A stretch of 62,000 bases of DNA from Glandiceps talaboti (Eukaryota > Hemichordata > Enteropneusta > Spengelidae): NCBI RefSeq assembly GCF_964340395.1, contig NC_135551.1:19021003-19083002 (forward strand). The letters run 5' to 3'. Every line of letters begins with the position of its first letter. Within the stretch, counting starts at the first letter, position 1. The notes beneath the pieces were generated by a model, which saw only the letters and a program-made list of their open reading frames with translations, did not search any database and had not been told where the DNA came from. Shown here in pieces: positions 21,711-34,200 of the stretch. Position numbers and translations under genes: made by a program.

Positions 21711-24281
21711 GACGAAAATTTGTCAGATATGGTGCGCCCTCTCGCGATACTTTCCTGCGAAACAACCGGAAGTTCGATAACCGGAATACGCCGTATTGGA
21801 ACAGGATTTATTTTTTCACCATACATATCAGAAATAGGAACTGAAAGTATATATGTGGAGATTTACGTGTTATTATATATTTCATAAAGCTGAATTATAA
21901 ATGTTTAGTGTAATTTATTCTCAAGGTGTATCTTTAGTTCTTATATGGAGGTATTGACTTTTATCTGGAAACTGTAATTGATAAAAGAATTCTACCACGT
22001 TTTTCTACTTGGAAATACAATATGAAAGAATATATATCAAGTCCTTGTTTGCAACTCAATAAATTGAAAAAAACTTTAAAATGTGTCAAATGTTTGTCAA
22101 ACGTACAATAACAAACTTTTTACACACTTTATGTTGTTGCAGTTTATTGAGTTATTGTTGCAATCAAGTTACAAACATGGACTTTCCAAGTAGAAGAAGA
22201 ACGTTGTTTTATAAATTAAAAATCCTAAAGTAAATACCAATTTTCATGCTTTCCCCACCCCCGAAATGAACCCAAGAATTTTCGTACCCCCCCCCTCCAC
22301 TTCAGAGATGTACAGTATGGTACACTACATTACACACTGTAAACTAACTGGCAGTCATGATCAACTTCAGCGTCCATACATAACATGCGGAGAGATTTCT
22401 TTACTAGATGTAGGGGGGGGGGAGGCTTGGAAGATTGGTGGATAGTCATTATTTTCCCCCTACCTACTTGCCTGTGAATTATTTTCTTTCTCCTTCGCCT
22501 ATGCTGGCAACTTTTTTTTTCTTTCCTTCTTTGAGATATCGGGATTTTTTTTACGCAAATATCAATGTTGAACACCTACTTTTTTGCCACATTTGTCTGT
22601 TTGGTTTTCGCATAGGGTAATACAGAGAGTAAAAAGATGCTGTTCTATCACACAAGATTATATTTAGGAAACTTTTTTCCATCGGGCCGACGAAAAGTCA
22701 CTGACCACCATATCTGTAAAACTTAAAACAGGTACTATTGCTTTTTTCTAAAGCATGATGCCCCCCCCCCCCCATATCATAGTAACATGACAGGTAATTT
22801 ATCGTGGCTCAGTATGGACTGCTTGACCATCTTGCAAATACTCTCTGAGATCCAGGGATGGCATATAATTATTGCCTACACAGGAGTTTAATAGCATCTT
22901 GACAATGAAAAGTAGTGGGAAAGCTGAAAATGTACACTCTCTATAATTTCCAAGCTTTACAAAACAGAGCTTCCCCCTAGAGGCCCTGGAGGATTTTTAG
23001 TCTTAGAGCCAATTTTTAGGCTATTCACAGACACTTTCAGACAATAATTTCCAAGCTTTACAAGACAGCACCAACATGTAAAAAGCAAATACACATGGTT
23101 GAATTTTTTTTGAAATAAAGTTTTGATAGCATCTTGACAGTAAGAGGTAGGGGGAAGAGCTAGATACTGATATATGTCCACCTCTTATGGGGGTCCTACG
23201 GGGTCTACCACTAGAAGGTTTGGAAGTTTTTTTTTACTCTTAAAGCCAATTTTGGTGAATCTTATTGTTGGTTTAATGCATGAGTGACCACTGGGGTGAG
23301 GGAGTCCTATTGGGTTTTCCCCCTGGCAGATCTGGAGTTTTTTAATTTGTTTCTATATAGACAATTTTTAGGTTATTCATAGCCTCTGAGGTAATATTTC
23401 CAAGCTTCGAAAAGTTAAAGTAAATATAAGTTTTTAAATGAGTTTCCCATGTCACATAAAAGTGGGCCCGTAACATTGGTATAGGGGCATTAATACTGCA
23501 TGTTTAGTAAAGTCACTGGTATGTTTAAATAGAGAACTTTAAGTGGTCATACCTAGTGTATAATAGAAACTTGAATCTGATTTGTAGTGTTGATACATGT
23601 AGTGTCTGAAATAGAAAGTATATTCATCCCTTCTGACAAGTTCATACTGAAGAGACTAGAACAATTTAGATTAAGTTCTTTTATAAACTATCTATGAAGA
23701 TTACCGTTACGAAACAAGTTCACTTTTGCCCCAAAGTGCAAAGATAACTGAAGCACTGATTTTGAAACAGCCAAACATTTACATGGCATATTCTGTAACT
23801 AGTGTGGTAGCTAGGTAATACATGTATATGTATAACTGTATGTATAGTTGTGTTTGAACTCTTACATGAAGTAATATTTAAAAAAAGAAGAAGAAAGAAA
23901 CAGAGACAAGTATATATATATGCACCTGACATGTGTTTGAAAATGTTTGTCATGATTTGACAAGTGTCCTGGTTGGAGAGGTACGGGCAGGTTGAACAGT
24001 ACACTTGAACTTGTGCATCATATCCCCGCCAAGATATTTTTTCCCTAGCAGCAATGGTCAGTCTTTTTTTCCATCATCCACTTCTATCCGGATTTTTCCC
24101 CCCAAACAACTCCATTTGGCACCCCCCCTCCAATCTTACACGCCCCCCCCAGGATATCAAATGGTCCACCCCTAATTATGTGAGAGACACGATAGAGCAC
24201 TTTTTCGAAGCATCGTGACCAGAACGAATGTTTACAAGTCATTCCACCTGTCTCGGTATTTTGAACGATTTCTCGTCGACC

Positions 24282-25124
24282 ATGAAGATCGAAGTTGTTT
24301 CACGGTCGCGGTTCTTGAAGGAACACAAGAAAATTGCAAGTTTCTTCATCTGTTTCCTATTCCTCGCACTGATTCAGTACCTTCACTTTGGTGTGTTCGT
24401 AAAACAATGGACACCTATGAAACCAGCCGTCGATAGAAATAAATGCACTTGTTCTTGTTGGGATACTGTCTTCAAAGGTACATGGTGTAGTTATGAAAAT
24501 CCAGTGGCCGGCTATCACCATGTATACTTCAACGTTACATCGCAGACGTTCAAAATGTGGATGTGGACGGTATTCGCCATACTCGTTGTCTATGAAACAT
24601 GTACCCGGATCGTTACATTGTTACTCACTGGAAATATCCGTGTCACCATGCTGATATTGTTGTTAGCAGTTATCCATTCACATTACTATTCCTGGTGGAT
24701 GTTTTGGGGATACTGGAACGATGATTTTTACCCACAATGGAATCATCAACTATTATTCACCATCACCGAGGGTATGTCGACAGTAACAGTTTTTCACCTC
24801 CTGGACGCTACAATCACTCCCGATGCCAAACATTTATTTATTATACTCAACATCGCTGTTTTACACATATTACTTGGAGGAATAGATCAGTTTATTTTTA
24901 ATATTGTAAATTGGCGCCCTGCAATCACATATCGAGTTGCCAGAGACTTTGGGTTTATGTCGTCAGATTTTGTAAATTTATTTATTTCGGTGTTTGAAAT
25001 GTATAGAGATGGTAAGTCCAAGGGTTGCACTGTGTATTCGTATCTCAAAACACATTATCCTGAAATTTTAGCGTCAGCTGTAATTGTTTCAATGTTATTG
25101 TTTTTCTGCGTATTCTGTCTTTAG
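24282..25124 (+). CDS. multi-pass membrane protein, unknown family
   Basis: Intronless 280-residue frame. The ATG at 24282 (context GACCATGA) was chosen because it directly precedes a basic segment and the first hydrophobic helix; an in-frame ATG at 24228 adds 18 non-hydrophobic residues. Likely membrane spans: about 19-41, 92-117, 126-148, 165-184, 196-220 and 258-278. Between spans 1 and 2 is a Cys-rich loop (CTCSCWDTVFKGTWC) followed by a candidate N-glycosylation site (NVTS). Trp/Tyr/His-rich motifs (HSHYYSWWMFWGYW) sit after span 3. Conserved-looking loops argue for a real gene. I do not recognise a named family and assign no function. Confidence 0.8.
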   Translation: MKIEVVSRSRFLKEHKKIASFFICFLFLALIQYLHFGVFVKQWTPMKPAVDRNKCTCSCWDTVFKGTWCSYENPVAGYHHVYFNVTSQTFKMWMWTVFAILVVYETCTRIVTLLLTGNIRVTMLILLLAVIHSHYYSWWMFWGYWNDDFYPQWNHQLLFTITEGMSTVTVFHLLDATITPDAKHLFIILNIAVLHILLGGIDQFIFNIVNWRPAITYRVARDFGFMSSDFVNLFISVFEMYRDGKSKGCTVYSYLKTHYPEILASAVIVSMLLFFCVFCL

Positions 25125-28100
25125 GCTTTTTATAGTCATTCATAGAGGCAAATCACTCGTTTAATACACAAAGAGCGAACGAATTTGTCCATATCCATAA
25201 CACAATTTAAATTTCCTTTCGGTTGTAAACCACAATAAATTGATACATTAAGAAACGTTGATCGCATGTCGAAACAGAGCATGATTCATTGCTTGTGTAC
25301 ATTATTCTTTGTCTGTTCAGATCATAATTCGTGTTGTGAATTACGTAATAGAAATTCTCGTGATTCCTTCAGATGAAAACGGTTGGTATGACGCACAACA
25401 ACAGGTATTTTAGTTCTCATTCCGACAAAAACGATTTTACTTTTTTAATGGAATCTGTTTTGTATCCCTAAACACAAATATTTCTAAAAATAGTAAAATA
25501 AATGTCCAATCAAGAAATCACAATAGTACGAATGTATGCAACTAAAATACATTTAAAATATCAATAGGAGCATTTTTAATTCAGTGTCACTACACACTGG
25601 CTTTTAGTTTGGATGCCAACATGGCCTCTAATGAAACCACGAGGTGTAAAATAGTATCGATACCATATAGGAACTAGACTACATGGTCTTGTATTCATAG
25701 CAAGTTACATACTACATTTTAATACTAAATTGATTGTGCTGTCTGAAACCATTTTCAATTTACAAATTCGCCAATTAAGTTGAAGGAGAGGGGGCTAGGG
25801 GGTGGGGGTTCTCAATCCTAAGTAAACAAACATAGTTTTTTTTAATCTTACATAGAAATATTGATCTTGCCCCTTATATTGAAATTATATACATTGCTAA
25901 TGACTTAATTAGGGAGTGTCCAGATTTTACTTCCAGGGGGACCCTTGAGGATTTCCCTTTTTCCTTGTGTTTTTTGCTGAACAAGTAACCAACCATGTAG
26001 CTAAACCACAGTGTACTTGAATAATTCAAAATGATGTAATTTTAGTGACATTTCAGAAAATCAAGGAAATTTGTAAAAAAAAAATTAGATCTTGAGACAT
26101 GAGGAACTAGTGTTGTTGAGATTTGTTTACATGAATACTGTTTTATTACCACCGATATCATCTTGTTCATATTGGTCCACTGTAGAACAAGATCTGCCAG
26201 GTGCCCATGTAAATGCCATACTCGCACACCATGAAGATGTATATGCTTACAGTTTATGACTGATGCTATGAAACTCGAAAATGTGATATTATGTAACCCC
26301 CCCCCCCTCCCACCATCTGCAAACTTGTGTAATTGATGATGTACCTTATTAGTCCCCAGCAGCCAATGCCATCTGCTGAACATTGTGTCACATCGATTTC
26401 AACCAAACCTGGCACAAATGTCAGACACTGTGGTTCAATGTAAATCACTTTATTTCTTGACCTATCGTGATAGTTTCACTGAATGGCTGTCATATTTGTC
26501 ATAAAATCCAAATTATGAATTAGGATGTTGAAATGTTGGGATATATGTCTTCGATGAAGACTTGTTGTATGTTTGTTGATACCACACTAGGCAGTGTGTT
26601 TGGTACCATCATTTGATAATGCAACTGAACTCAAAGAAGTCAGTGTAGCCCTGGAAATAATCATTTTGAGAACCCCACAATGCTTCCGTCCGAGTTTATA
26701 AATATATAGTAAATATTTCCTATGCACAGTTTGCAGGTAAAACATCAAACATTGGTACAAGATACAGAAGGATTGACAAGAAATAGGTTAATTTAGTCAT
26801 TTCACACAGTTTTCTTTACACCTTTTGAACATTAAAATGGGTCTGGCCACTTCATTTTACTCGAAAATTATGTGCATGATTGCCTCATGCTTTGTGTGAA
26901 AACGAACATTTGAAGAATGTGCAGTATACACCTGAATAGACAAGATATATATAGTCTTACTTTAGTCGTGTAATTTGTGCATATTAACTTATTTCTCCTG
27001 GACATCAAAAGGAGTCTGCATGTTCTTTTCACACAAAAATCATGAGATATGCAGAAAATGTCTGTGCAATCTCATGGTTTCCCTGTGGGAGGAACCAAAG
27101 TGGAATGGGATGGAGAGATATTGGAGTTTCCAAGTGTGCATATATCCAGAGCCAAGGTCAGTGGTGATGTGCACATGGCATGGTAAAGTGTCTGCATACA
27201 TGCATGTTTGTTTGAACGATTTAGTGAAAAACCATTGCCTAGAATACTGGTATAAAAGTATGGAGTTGTGCTGCAATGCCATTGGTGATATTTTATTGTG
27301 TTTGCAGAGTTTTCAGTAATTAAAATAGGTGGGGTGGAAGAGGTCAAATGTAAGTGTGACTCACCCTGATTTCTCCGGTCCAGTCAGCCCCATTGTGATT
27401 ACTGAAAACTCTCTTCACATAACTGAAGTATGTTCAGAATGTGACAATATACATTATTTGTGATTTTTTATCAGCTTGCAGTGGCGTCACAGATCAAGCA
27501 ACATAGAAATATGACCTTACTGAGGCCAAAATTAACACTGGGATATTATACATTGCAGTGCATAAACAGAAGACAAATACAACAGATTTGTTTCCATTAA
27601 ACAAATTTATTTAATGTCTGAAACATCCAGAACAATATATAAATGTTTACAATATTATGAATTGCAGCATTACATGAACAAATCACTATATGTGGAAAGA
27701 AACAAAACAACCACCTGTACAATTCAAATATATAGAAGTAAAAAGTGTACATATCAATGTTACGCAAAATACACACCTGGAAATTAACAGGGGGGGGGGG
27801 GGGTTGTATTAATTGGAAGATTCGTGATTGGCTGGAGTGGAAATATTGTTTCATGCATGGACAAATCAAAATGTAGAACTGATATCTGGATGGTAGGTTT
27901 GGTTGTCCTGATTGGCTGGCTTGAGTTAACAAGTGTTTTATGCACTGACAAATCAAATTGTAGATCTTATTATTTTGATTTTAAGGTGGATTTGAATGCA
28001 TCATAAGGTTTGAAGAACAATTACAGATAAGGGAATTATCTGGGCAAAGTAGAAACTTGTAAGTGGCAGCCAATCAGGTGAATACTGATGATGTGTGTCA

Positions 28101-28959
28101 TTTTGTACACCTGGTCAGGGTCATTTTGTACACCAGGTGTTAGATAAAGAACTATTCTTATAAAAAAGTAACCCTGGTAAAAGCTATCAGCAACTTTAAT
28201 GGGTCTAATGTGTCGGAAGCTTCTGTAAGTCTACACTGGAAAAATCACAAAAATATACAATACTCTATGAAGACAAATGTGTACCCCTTCCAGAGCAATA
28301 CTAGGGTCCATTTTCTATATAACAAACTATATGACTTAAGGGTCAACAGGTCAACATCTCATGCTGAATACTACTGAGTAGGAACTAAAAGACAAAACAT
28401 AACCTTGGGTAATGCACATAATTTCTATGTTTGCAATGGTAACACTTAAAAGAACTTTACAAAGTTATTTTTTGTATTTTCATTTTTACAAAAACTTTTC
28501 TTCCAAAATCCACAAATTTATTAAAATGCCATTACATTACATAATGCACTACACAACAGCGGAAATTATATTCACACAAGGGGATATTCGAAAAATAAGA
28601 GGGCAAAACAGAAGTTGTGTTTACGTACATGCATTATGACAAAATAATTGTTTTCAAAAAATTTAACTCCTCTACGAGCAATGATTATGGTGTCTGCCAA
28701 CAAAAACACAGAACTAGGTTAATCTGAGTTGAATTAGAAACAGTTGAATTAAAAAAAAAAGTTGAAACCTTCGCGAGCAACACACCCCTTTGTCCAAGTT
28801 AAGTCTCTTTCAATAATAAATGGGATAAGCAACAGGATATAGATATAAGAGTCACATATAACCCCTATTCATAGTTCTTGGGCCAGAAAACTGAAAACAA
28901 TGGAATTAACCTACCACCCCTTCCCATTTATACATGGCCACTGAACACAACCACCCAAA

Positions 28960-29440
28960 CCCATAAATAGGCCAATTTTGCCCACTGGAAACATTGGGAT
29001 TACCTAATACCCCACCCCATCCTGCCCACTGGACACAATGACGTTAAACTTCATACCTCCTACCCCAACCCATTTATAGGTGCATCCTGCCCACTGGAAA
29101 CAATGGTGTTACACTTTATGCCTACTACTTCCACCCATTTATACATGTATCCTGCCCACTGAGAACAATAGGTTAGCTATAAACTAGTACCTATCACACC
29201 AACCCATCGATAAGCCCACTCTGCCCACTGGAAACAACGGTTTTAAACTTTATACCTACCACCCGAACCCATTTACATGTGCATCCTGCCCACTGAAAAT
29301 ATTGGAGTTAAACTATATACCTATCACCCAACCCTAAGTATAAGCCTGTTCTGCCCACTGAAACCAATGGTGAAGGTTAACTCTATAACTCGCATCCCAT
29401 TTACAAGCCTGTCCTCCCACTGAAAAACATTGGGGTTAGA
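28960..29440. repeat. minisatellite, unit about 60 bp, 8 copies, diverged
   Basis: TGCCCACTGGAAACAATGG or close variants recur at spacings of roughly 47-68 bp, each followed by TTAAACTTTATACCTACCAC-like sequence and CAACCCATTTATA. It ends in a run of about 20 G. Confidence 0.85.
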
Positions 29441-30689
29441 ACTATGGTGGGGGGGGGGGGGGGGGAGACGACACATCTCATCTGTCTACAACTGTTATGT
29501 TAGAAAGGTACGCTGATTAAACTGGTTAACCAAAGCAGTTCACAGCTGCTGTTGACATCTTTGGTACAGGTACATGCAGCATATCTGTAGAGAAGGCTTT
29601 TTTAAATTTACATCCACATTTGGACCCTTTGTTTGAACACAAATACACTACTGAACTACATTACATGTACAATCATGATTTGCAAAAATTATGGGATGCT
29701 TTATTTTCAATCTGATACTACTTGCTTTTTGTTATTTTTGTAGACTGCAAGAAACAGTTGATGGATACACCCACGTGAGAGTATTACCAGTATCTTACAG
29801 TTCAGTCTTTTGTTTGGCTATATTTCTGCTAGAATAAAATCTACAAAAAAAGCTCTCAAATACAATAAACGGAACTAAATGACGAATTTTAGTCTCCATC
29901 AGCAAATAACATCACATGAAATATACCAACACTACTATGTTTTTTGGCTAACCCATCCAAGAATGCAACTATACCCCCCAGTTTTGTGAGATGACATCAG
30001 GTCATATGACATGCTCATCCGATAGAAACACTTCTTCCTAAACTGTTCAAATTTTAACAAAAACATAGAATACCTCTGAGGTTGGACTTTAGAACACTAA
30101 ATATAAACCATGTCAAAACATACCACTATTTAATGATCATTGCACTGTTAGTATCTTTACTTGGTATAAAAAAATCTGACTTAAAATACAATTTATATCA
30201 CGATTATAACTACTCTCCTATTGGTTGTGAAATGATTGATATTTCGCCTCTTGGAGGAACAAATCTATCCAGAAGTTTTAATTCCTTCATTGTAATGTGA
30301 CTCTTGTTATATCAAAGAACGGAAGAAGATTTACGATTCATGACATAGGCTGTAATTAAACAATCAACCTAAGCCTACGCTGTGATTTTCAAAGGACTGA
30401 TATTGCTTTTTCTTGCCAGCCTAAGTAAACAATGGGCTACATTTCCTATGGTGTTTGCCTTGTGCATTGTATACTGATGGGGTTTTTGTTTCAACACAAT
30501 CTGATCACAAAACTGAAATTCCTGCAAAACTTATTGCACATATGCGATGCCAACAATTGCTTTCAAATTTTCCATGTATATCTTCACAGGCATAAGGGTG
30601 AGGTATGTCTGTTACCATGCAAACACTGTTTTTTAGCCATCTTGCAAGCCCTACTCCTATATGGACACATTAACTGTACAGCATGTGTA

Positions 30690-31070
30690 TGGCCACATTC
30701 CACATTACGCAAGATATTACCAAGTTTCATATGTGTGGCAAGATATCAGCCACATCTATGTCAAAGCTCCACATATGGCAAGATATCAGCCACATATACC
30801 AGCACATACATTTGTATGGCAAAATATCCACATGTATAACTTCTTTCCACATATATGTATGGCAAAATATCAGCCACATATATACCCAACTTTCACATAT
30901 ATGCTATGATGTCAGCCACACATATCAAAGTCCTATAAGTATGGCTCACTATCAGCCAAATATATTCTCTATTTCAATATGTATATCAAAGTTTCCTACT
31001 ACTTCTAAGGTTTCAACCATTTCAGCATATGTTTGTGGAAATATGTATATGTTTGTGGAAATACGTATAG
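30690..31070. repeat. degenerate minisatellite (ATGGCAAGATATCAGCCACA)
   Basis: The core ATGGCAAGATATCAGCCACA repeats with spacing of about 25-60 bp and decays toward 31070, where TATGTTTGTGGAAATA is duplicated. The 135-codon frame crossing it (30432-30839) is attributed to the repeat. Confidence 0.75.
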
Positions 31071-31155
31071 TAACAAATAAATCATATTTCCATTTCTCTC
31101 TCTCAATTTGACACATCATTTGAGTGAAATACATAAAATAATATGTACATTTTTT

Positions 31156-31269
31156 TCAGTGATTTTGGAGTTCTCCTGCACCGTTCATTGTATCAACAGA
31201 AAAACCTGGCTCTGACTTGTGAGAATATACTTCTCTATGAATACTGCTTGTATTAGCTCCTATAACTAA
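31156..31269 (-). CDS. MPHOSPH8: MPHOSPH8 terminal exon (probable)
   Basis: 114 bp to a TGA at 31156-31158. Encodes [20 protein letters not shown] and a short tail. LVIGAN aligns with human KLLIGAYRVQLQ at the C-terminus. Phase 0 requires the second AG of a tandem CAGAG acceptor (31270-31274); use of the first AG would give an immediate stop. Confidence 0.6.
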   Translation of the reverse strand, partial: LVIGANTSSIHREVYSHKSEPGFSVDTMNGAGELQNH

Positions 31270-34200
31270 CTCTGCAAGTAGCAAAATCTCAATGAAATAT
31301 TCAGATAACCGTGCTACCAATTACAAATGATTTGGGAAGGAACAACTTGTTTTTAACGCTTGGACTAGCCAAAACTCAAGTTATGTGGGAATTTTGGCTG
31401 TTGCCTTTATCCATCATCACTGCTAACCCCATGGTTTTAGCCAGCAATCCTGTGCAAATTATTATTGGATTTTAAAATTTACTTGCTATGAGGTGACATC
31501 AGTTGTGTCACCATGTGATCAGAATCAATGAGGAGAGAGGAGCACTACAATATAAACATGTGTGAAATTGTAGTCTAATTTTAGGGTTTAAATATGCAAC
31601 CATTAGGATTATGCTAGGTGCTATGGGATGAAGCTAGAGTTGAAATCCCCACAAAAAGGTGACTCAAGGCTACACTTGAATCTTCTTATAGTCTGAATAG
31701 TTTTGAGCCAGACTTTAGAAAACTTACTTTGTTTTAGTTTTTGCTCGATTAACAAACAGAGAAAACTGTGGGAAGATACACTCTACATTCTATTAAAAAA
31801 TATACTTCCTAGTTAGTTCTAACGCCAGTCTTTTTTTTTGAACAGATGAAAAAAAAATATAATCTATATTTTTGGTGTTGGGCATATGGTTGGGCCTTCA
31901 AATACGGCCAACATCTTGACTCCACTAAATTGTTTGAAATATTTAATGACAAGATCTATTTGGTGTATCTTTGATATTGAGGTTGAATTCATGAAATTGG
32001 GAACTATGATGTGTGAAATAGAAAACAATGATTACTAATTTCAGTGTTTTGACTTAGTTATCGTTAATATACAGTTGAACAAGAAAAAATATCAACATTA
32101 CAGAAATTCAACAATTTGTCAGAAGTCTCATATGGTTGGGCCTTCAAATACGGCCAACATCTTGACTCCACTAAATTGTTTGAAATATTTAATGACAAGA
32201 TCTATTTGTTGTATCTTTGATATTGAGGATGAATTCATGAAATTGGGAACTATGATGTGTGAAATAGAAAACAATGATTACTAATTTCAGTGTTTTGACT
32301 TAGTTATCGTTAATATACAGTTGAACAAGAAAAAATATCAACATTACAGAAATTCAACAATTTGTCAGAAATCTCCTAATTTCAGTGATTTTTATAAAAT
32401 GTCACTCTACTACTGATGGAATGTAAGATTGAGTTTTTGAGAGTTTTAGGGGGATATGTCTTCAGCCAATCAGCTAAGCTCATACAAGATGTGTCAAGAC
32501 ATCAGATGTTTTCATTGGTCATGTATTTTTCCTCATCAAATCAGCTAAAATGTAGCAATACAGTGGAACGTTTGATTGGTCATACCAGTGGACAAGTGCC
32601 TGTTTCTTTTATTTGCATAGCAAACAACATGAATCTCAAAGATAAGTCATCGGCCAATACCAACAGCATAATTTGAATATATTAATATGCAAACTATTTC
32701 TATGGCAACACACACATATGCTAATGCTAGAGTTAACTTTCTAAAACTACTTAGTCCTGATTGGCTTAAGACATCCCAAATATTCAAATGCAGCAGTTAA
32801 CCTGCCAATGAGCAGAAGCCTTTCATTTTGGCCCTGCTTTTTGTCATGTGTGAATGAGGCAGACATGTTGACATTGTGAATGTCATTGAGGATATTAACT
32901 TGGAGTAGTACAAAATGAAGCACCATGATAGTAAGGAATGTGCTATTAATTGTTGTAGAAAATATGTTGGTCTTACTTAGGTTACCTGAAGACAACTGAG
33001 GAACATCTCACTGGTCTAGCACCATCAAGTATCATAACCGTAAAATGTGTAACAGCTAATTGTTCATGGAGTTGTACACAAACTATCAAGTATCAAAACT
33101 TCAAAATGTTTAACAGCTAATTGTTCATGGAGTTGCATACTAACTCTTTTTTCCCCTTTATTTTATCATTGTTTGTGATCATTTTCTATTTCTACTTATT
33201 ATAAATGTTACAGTGACATGGCATGCACCTTTCTTTTTCTTGTTTGAAAAGTAATAAATTATTTTGCAAAATCTAATATTATGTCCTTTTGAAGTCAGAT
33301 CTTTTGAACAAGGCACAGTCCAGATTTGAACTATTTTCTACATAATTCTTGTTTTGCAAGTGTCATTTTTATACAAACAACTAAATAGAGTCATTGTCTA
33401 TACATGAGTTATGACAGATTTATGTGTACAGCAGTTTCTCTATGGTTCTAATGTCACTGATATTTGACACTCCGAAATTACGTCACTGAATCAATGTTAC
33501 AGATCTTCTGGTACAAGTGATGCTCTATGTATATTACAGTAACATATTCTTTATGAAGCAAAAATAATGCAAACAAATCAGATCTAGGCTGTACTCCGTA
33601 AATTTCTAACTTTGTATATCTATTGACAGGAAAGATTACAAATATTTGAAAATGGTAATTGTTAAATTAAAGTGACTGTGAATTTATACATGGTGGTTGT
33701 TGTAACATGTCTACTTGTGGGATCAGTGAGGCCACTACACTCATTCACATTCCAGCTTGTCCTGGCAGTAATTTCAAGCCATTATTGAGTCTTAAAAATG
33801 TCCACATAAGCTTACTGGTCACAATGTAGAGTAATGACATGTACATCAGACTGTTTGATTATTCAGATGAAGTCATTATGTAAATGAACATTCACCTTTG
33901 CTGAACATATGAGTTAGAGTCATGACCCCATGACAAGTACAATGCAGCATGTGTGATATTTTACATATAATGCTAATGTTATGTAAATTTATACATACAT
34001 ACTTTCATCCAGAAAAGTTACCTGTGTCATACCCCTGTAGTTGGACTGACATCTATTTTTACTACAAGCTCATACATACATAATTGAAATAACGACATTT
34101 GAAGTGTGGCTAAAATATTGGGTTGATATTGCTACCAGGACAAGTTGGATAGAGTATAGGTGTAGCAGTGTCACAGGTCCAGTAAACAGACAGATTGCGG

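Larger units (their letters stand above)
19981..21797. repeat. 1.8-kb segment bounded by 24-bp inverted repeats
   Basis: AATACGCCGTATTCCGGTTA at 19981 onward is mirrored (one mismatch in 24 bp) at 21774-21797. The segment encloses both fold-back MITEs and the SAP-like remnant and may be a decayed larger transposon. A TGGCCACTAGGGGCGCTG motif at 20039 recurs inverted at 40388 (GCGCCCTCTAGTGGCCAAAC). Confidence 0.55.
19459..24281. other. region between TRIM-FG gene and membrane-protein gene
   Basis: Contains inverted repeats 19981-20004 and 21774-21797, two fold-back elements, a broken SAP-like coding remnant, and at 22900-23420 an imperfect duplicated segment (AATTTCCAAGCTTTACAA, then AGCCAATTTTTAGG, repeated two to three times). 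Homopolymer G/C runs occur near 22409 and 22770. No intact gene before 24282. Confidence 0.7.
25125..31155. other. noncoding region downstream of MPHOSPH8
   Basis: No gene was identified. It holds a roughly 60-bp minisatellite (28960-29440), a second minisatellite (30690-31070), G-runs at about 27790 and 29443-29465, and AT-rich sequence. The part adjoining 31155 probably includes the MPHOSPH8 3' untranslated region. The nearest minus-strand AATAAA I noticed is at 29700-29705; others are at about 28517 and 27606. Which one is used cannot be told from sequence. Confidence 0.6.

Noticed and set aside
30432-31111. Plus-strand frames of 135-142 codons with His/Tyr-rich ends
   Set aside because: They span a degenerate minisatellite and show no domain or splice partner.
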